Source: Pseudomonadota bacterium
GTDB lineage: Bacteria > Pseudomonadota > Gammaproteobacteria > Xanthomonadales > Xanthomonadaceae
Assembly (NCBI GenBank): GCA_018242425.1
Contig: JAFEBX010000003.1
Span: forward strand, 62,001 to 126,000
DNA: 64,000 nt
Direction of reading: 5' to 3'
Under the pieces are notes generated by a model. That model was not told the DNA's origin and searched no databases. It worked only from the letters and a program-made list of their open reading frames with translations. Shown here piece by piece: positions 62,228 to 64,000 of the stretch. The first letter of the stretch is position 1. Every line of letters begins with the position of its first letter. The position numbers and the translations under genes are program-made.

Positions 62228-63478
62228 TCAGAGGTTGCGGCGCGCCGAGATCACCAGGTTGCCGAACAGCAGGCCGGCGATCAGTGCTCCGAGGATATTG
62301 AGCACCGCCAGCAATGCCGCCTGCCCGGTCGAAGTGCTTTGTTCCTGCACCATCGTCATCAGGCCGCGCAGGCTTGCGCTTCCCGGCACCAGCAGGATGA
62401 TGCCAGGCAGGCGCACGATCGCACCGGGGCGATTGAAGTGGCGCGCGAAGGCATTCCCGATCGCGGTCATCGCGAACGCGGCGAGGAAGGTTCCGGCGAC
62501 GCCGCCGCCGGCCTGTCCGGCGAAACGCGAAATCAGGTACCCGGTGATCGCCGACAGCATCACCACCGGATAGTCGCGGCGATCGGCGCGGAAGACGACC
62601 ACGAATGAAGCCGCGGCGAGCAGCAGGCCGGCGCCTTCCACCCAGTCCGGCTGCGGGCGCGCATAGCGGATCTGCGGCTCGACCTTGAGTACTTCGGCGC
62701 AGGCCAGCGCGATCATCACCCCGATGGTGAGTTTGAGGATCAGCGTCAGCGCACCGGCGAAGCGCGCAGTGCCCGAGACCAGGTGTTGGCTGGTGAGTTC
62801 GTTGATGGCGTTGGTGAACGACATGCCGGGCAACAGCACCACCAGCGACGCGATGATCACGGTGTTGAGGTTGAGCGGTGCGACAAAAGCCGCGATCAGC
62901 ACCGCGACCGTCGCGGCGAGGATGCCGGCCATCGCTTCGGAACTTTCCCTGAGCGCATTGCGGCGCCCGGCGTAATTCATCCAGCCACCGATCACCATGC
63001 CGGCGACGCCCGCGGTGGCGATGTCGAGCCACGGCAGGCGCAGCAGCGCGGCAACCGCCAGCGAAATCAGCCCGAAGCTCAGTGCATCGGTCCGGAACCG
63101 TGGCGGCTTGCGCCGTGCATCGAGCGCGCGCAATGCCGCCCGGCCTTCCTCCAGCCCGATGTTGCCGCTGATGACGTCTTCGGCGATGCGATCGGTTTCG
63201 CTCAGGCGATAGAGATCGGTATCACCGGGATTGAGGCGGATCACCCGCGTTTCGGTGAGCGGGCTGGCCTGCGCCGGGTCGCGGAACGACAGGATCATCC
63301 CGGTCGGATTCGACCACGGTTCGCATTCCACCTTCAGTCGGCGCGCCACGCCCAGCACCGCGCCTTCGAGGCGCTGCGCGGTGGTGCCGCAGATGTGCAG
63401 CTGGCTCGCCAGCGCGACGAGGAAGTCGACGCGGGACTGGAACGGCGCGAGGGCGGGCATGACGGGGGGCATCGCCAT
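62228..63478 (-). CDS. Threonine/serine exporter, ThrE family (fused ThrE-ThrE2 form)
   Basis: This is an inner-membrane protein of about 416 residues. An N-terminal cytosolic domain (LASQLHICGTTAQRLEGAV) carries the ThrE signature, then about ten transmembrane helices follow. They include GGWMNYAGRRNALRESSEA and VVLLPGMSFTNAINELTS, equivalent to the two halves that are separate proteins in some bacteria. Three nearby ATG codons (63478, 63472, 63460) are possible and no ribosome site decides; I use the first. It converges on the Lys/Ala-rich gene. Confidence 0.88.
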   Translation of the reverse strand: MAMPPVMPALAPFQSRVDFLVALASQLHICGTTAQRLEGAVLGVARRLKVECEPWSNPTGMILSFRDPAQASPLTETRVIRLNPGDTDLYRLSETDRIAEDVISGNIGLEEGRAALRALDARRKPPRFRTDALSFGLISLAVAALLRLPWLDIATAGVAGMVIGGWMNYAGRRNALRESSEAMAGILAATVAVLIAAFVAPLNLNTVIIASLVVLLPGMSFTNAINELTSQHLVSGTARFAGALTLILKLTIGVMIALACAEVLKVEPQIRYARPQPDWVEGAGLLLAAASFVVVFRADRRDYPVVMLSAITGYLISRFAGQAGGGVAGTFLAAFAMTAIGNAFARHFNRPGAIVRLPGIILLVPGSASLRGLMTMVQEQSTSTGQAALLAVLNILGALIAGLLFGNLVISARRNL

Positions 63479-63549
63479 AGGATCGCACGCCGCAACACTA
63501 CGATCAGCACCGACGCGGTAGGCTTGCCGGATTGCCTTCCCTCGCCCCC

Positions 63550-64000
63550 ATGGCCGAACCCGATTCCACCATCCGCCCCACCCTGCGTCGCGACGGCAAG
63601 ACACTGCTCTTGTCCGGCGACTGGACGCTGCGGAATGTTGACGCCATCACCGCATCGATGAAGGGGCTGGCGCCGGGCCTGCGCGCGATCGACGCCAGCG
63701 GCATCCGGTTGCTGGACTCGCTGGGTGCGCTGGCGTTGCTGCACCTGGCCCGCACCGTCAACATCGGCGAAGACGCGATCACCTTCAACGAGAACCAGGC
63801 CGCGTTGATCGAGGCGATCCGCGAGGTCTCGGATGATCGTCCGGCGCCCCCGCGCGATTTCGGCTTTCGTGCCGTGCTCGATCGCATGGGTCGCAGCGTG
63901 GTGCGCAACTGGCAACAGATCATCACGCTGGTCGGTTTCCTCGGCGAAACGCTGGCGAAGATGGTGCGACTGGTCGGCCAGCCGCAGCGGATCAGGTTGA
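63550..64000 (+). CDS. STAS-domain ABC transporter permease, MlaE family (3' truncated)
   Basis: The frame starts at ATG 63550 and runs off the window end (150 codons). Residues 10-100 read as a STAS-type domain: GKTLLLSGDWTLRNVDAI, then IDASGIRLLDSLGALALLHL. VRNWQQIITLVGFLGETLAKM at about 118-138 is the start of an MlaE/YrbE permease domain. These fused permeases belong to Mla-like lipid transport systems; the ATPase and MCE-protein genes should follow outside the window. Confidence 0.85.
   Translation, partial: MAEPDSTIRPTLRRDGKTLLLSGDWTLRNVDAITASMKGLAPGLRAIDASGIRLLDSLGALALLHLARTVNIGEDAITFNENQAALIEAIREVSDDRPAPPRDFGFRAVLDRMGRSVVRNWQQIITLVGFLGETLAKMVRLVGQPQRIRL

Overview
The window is a high-GC, densely packed core region of a gammaproteobacterial chromosome, most likely from the Xanthomonadaceae/Lysobacteraceae (Lysobacter or Luteimonas type). 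Three things point there: the pilD-coaE junction next to secA, a complete dcw division and wall cluster running from mraZ to ftsZ followed by lpxC, and the glyA-nrdR-ribD-...-nusB-thiL order. That assignment is inference from gene content and order; no database was searched. About 61 protein genes, one RNA gene (rnpB) and several regulatory or repeat elements are supported. No tRNA, rRNA, CRISPR array, prophage or insertion sequence was seen.

Layout. 1-997 (+): the end of a prepilin peptidase gene, then coaE. 969-1471 (-): a YefM-YoeB toxin-antitoxin pair with a recognisable operator. 1549-6384 (-): a MutT-ThiE fusion, secA and an M23 peptidase, with a DUF721/DciA-like gene divergent at 6396. 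6964-7887 (-): lpxC. 8172-23900 (-): the dcw cluster in transcription order mraZ, rsmH, ftsL, ftsI, murE, murF, mraY, ftsW, murG, murC, ddlB, ftsQ, ftsA, ftsZ. Nearly every junction is a 1-11 bp overlap, and an MraZ box, a promoter and a perfect DnaA box lie upstream. 24253-24664 (-): rnpB, preceded by an array of hairpins. 24819-27794: rsmI divergent from lpoA-yraN-ydjM-like. 27825-35062 (-): a long operon glyA-nrdR-ribD-methyltransferase-ribE-ribBX-ribH-nusB-thiL. 35192-36421 (-): two RcnB-family periplasmic proteins. 36608-41983: ettA, a pncB/Rossmann pair, pyrF and an exported metallo-beta-lactamase-fold protein. 41988-48364 (-): purL followed by two glycosyltransferase-like genes and a DUF3667-type membrane protein. 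48413-53259: dsbC, xerD, an RDD protein and lptF-lptG. 53373-58306 (+): pepA, holC, a small Pmp3-like protein and valS. 58611-60144 (-): pssA, a gene that looks like a diverged holD, and rimI. 60248-64000: proS, a Lys/Ala-rich histone-H1-like protein, a ThrE-type exporter and the start of a STAS-MlaE ABC permease.

The genes mostly serve envelope growth and division (dcw, lpxC, lptFG, M23, lpoA, pssA, Mla-type permease) plus housekeeping metabolism (CoA, thiamine, riboflavin, purine, pyrimidine, NAD). I found no convincing new multi-gene system such as a defence island. The most interesting signals are small. One is a dispersed, nested stem-loop repeat carrying an intrinsic terminator in two convergent intergenic gaps, with a third inverted partial copy. 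Others are a probable unrecognised DNA polymerase III psi subunit (HolD) beside rimI, a DnaA box overlapping a predicted promoter of the division cluster, and a MutT-ThiE gene whose first beta strand can only be translated from a CTG codon. A YefM operator of the type described in E. coli, a hairpin array before rnpB and a purL-glycosyltransferase operon complete the list.
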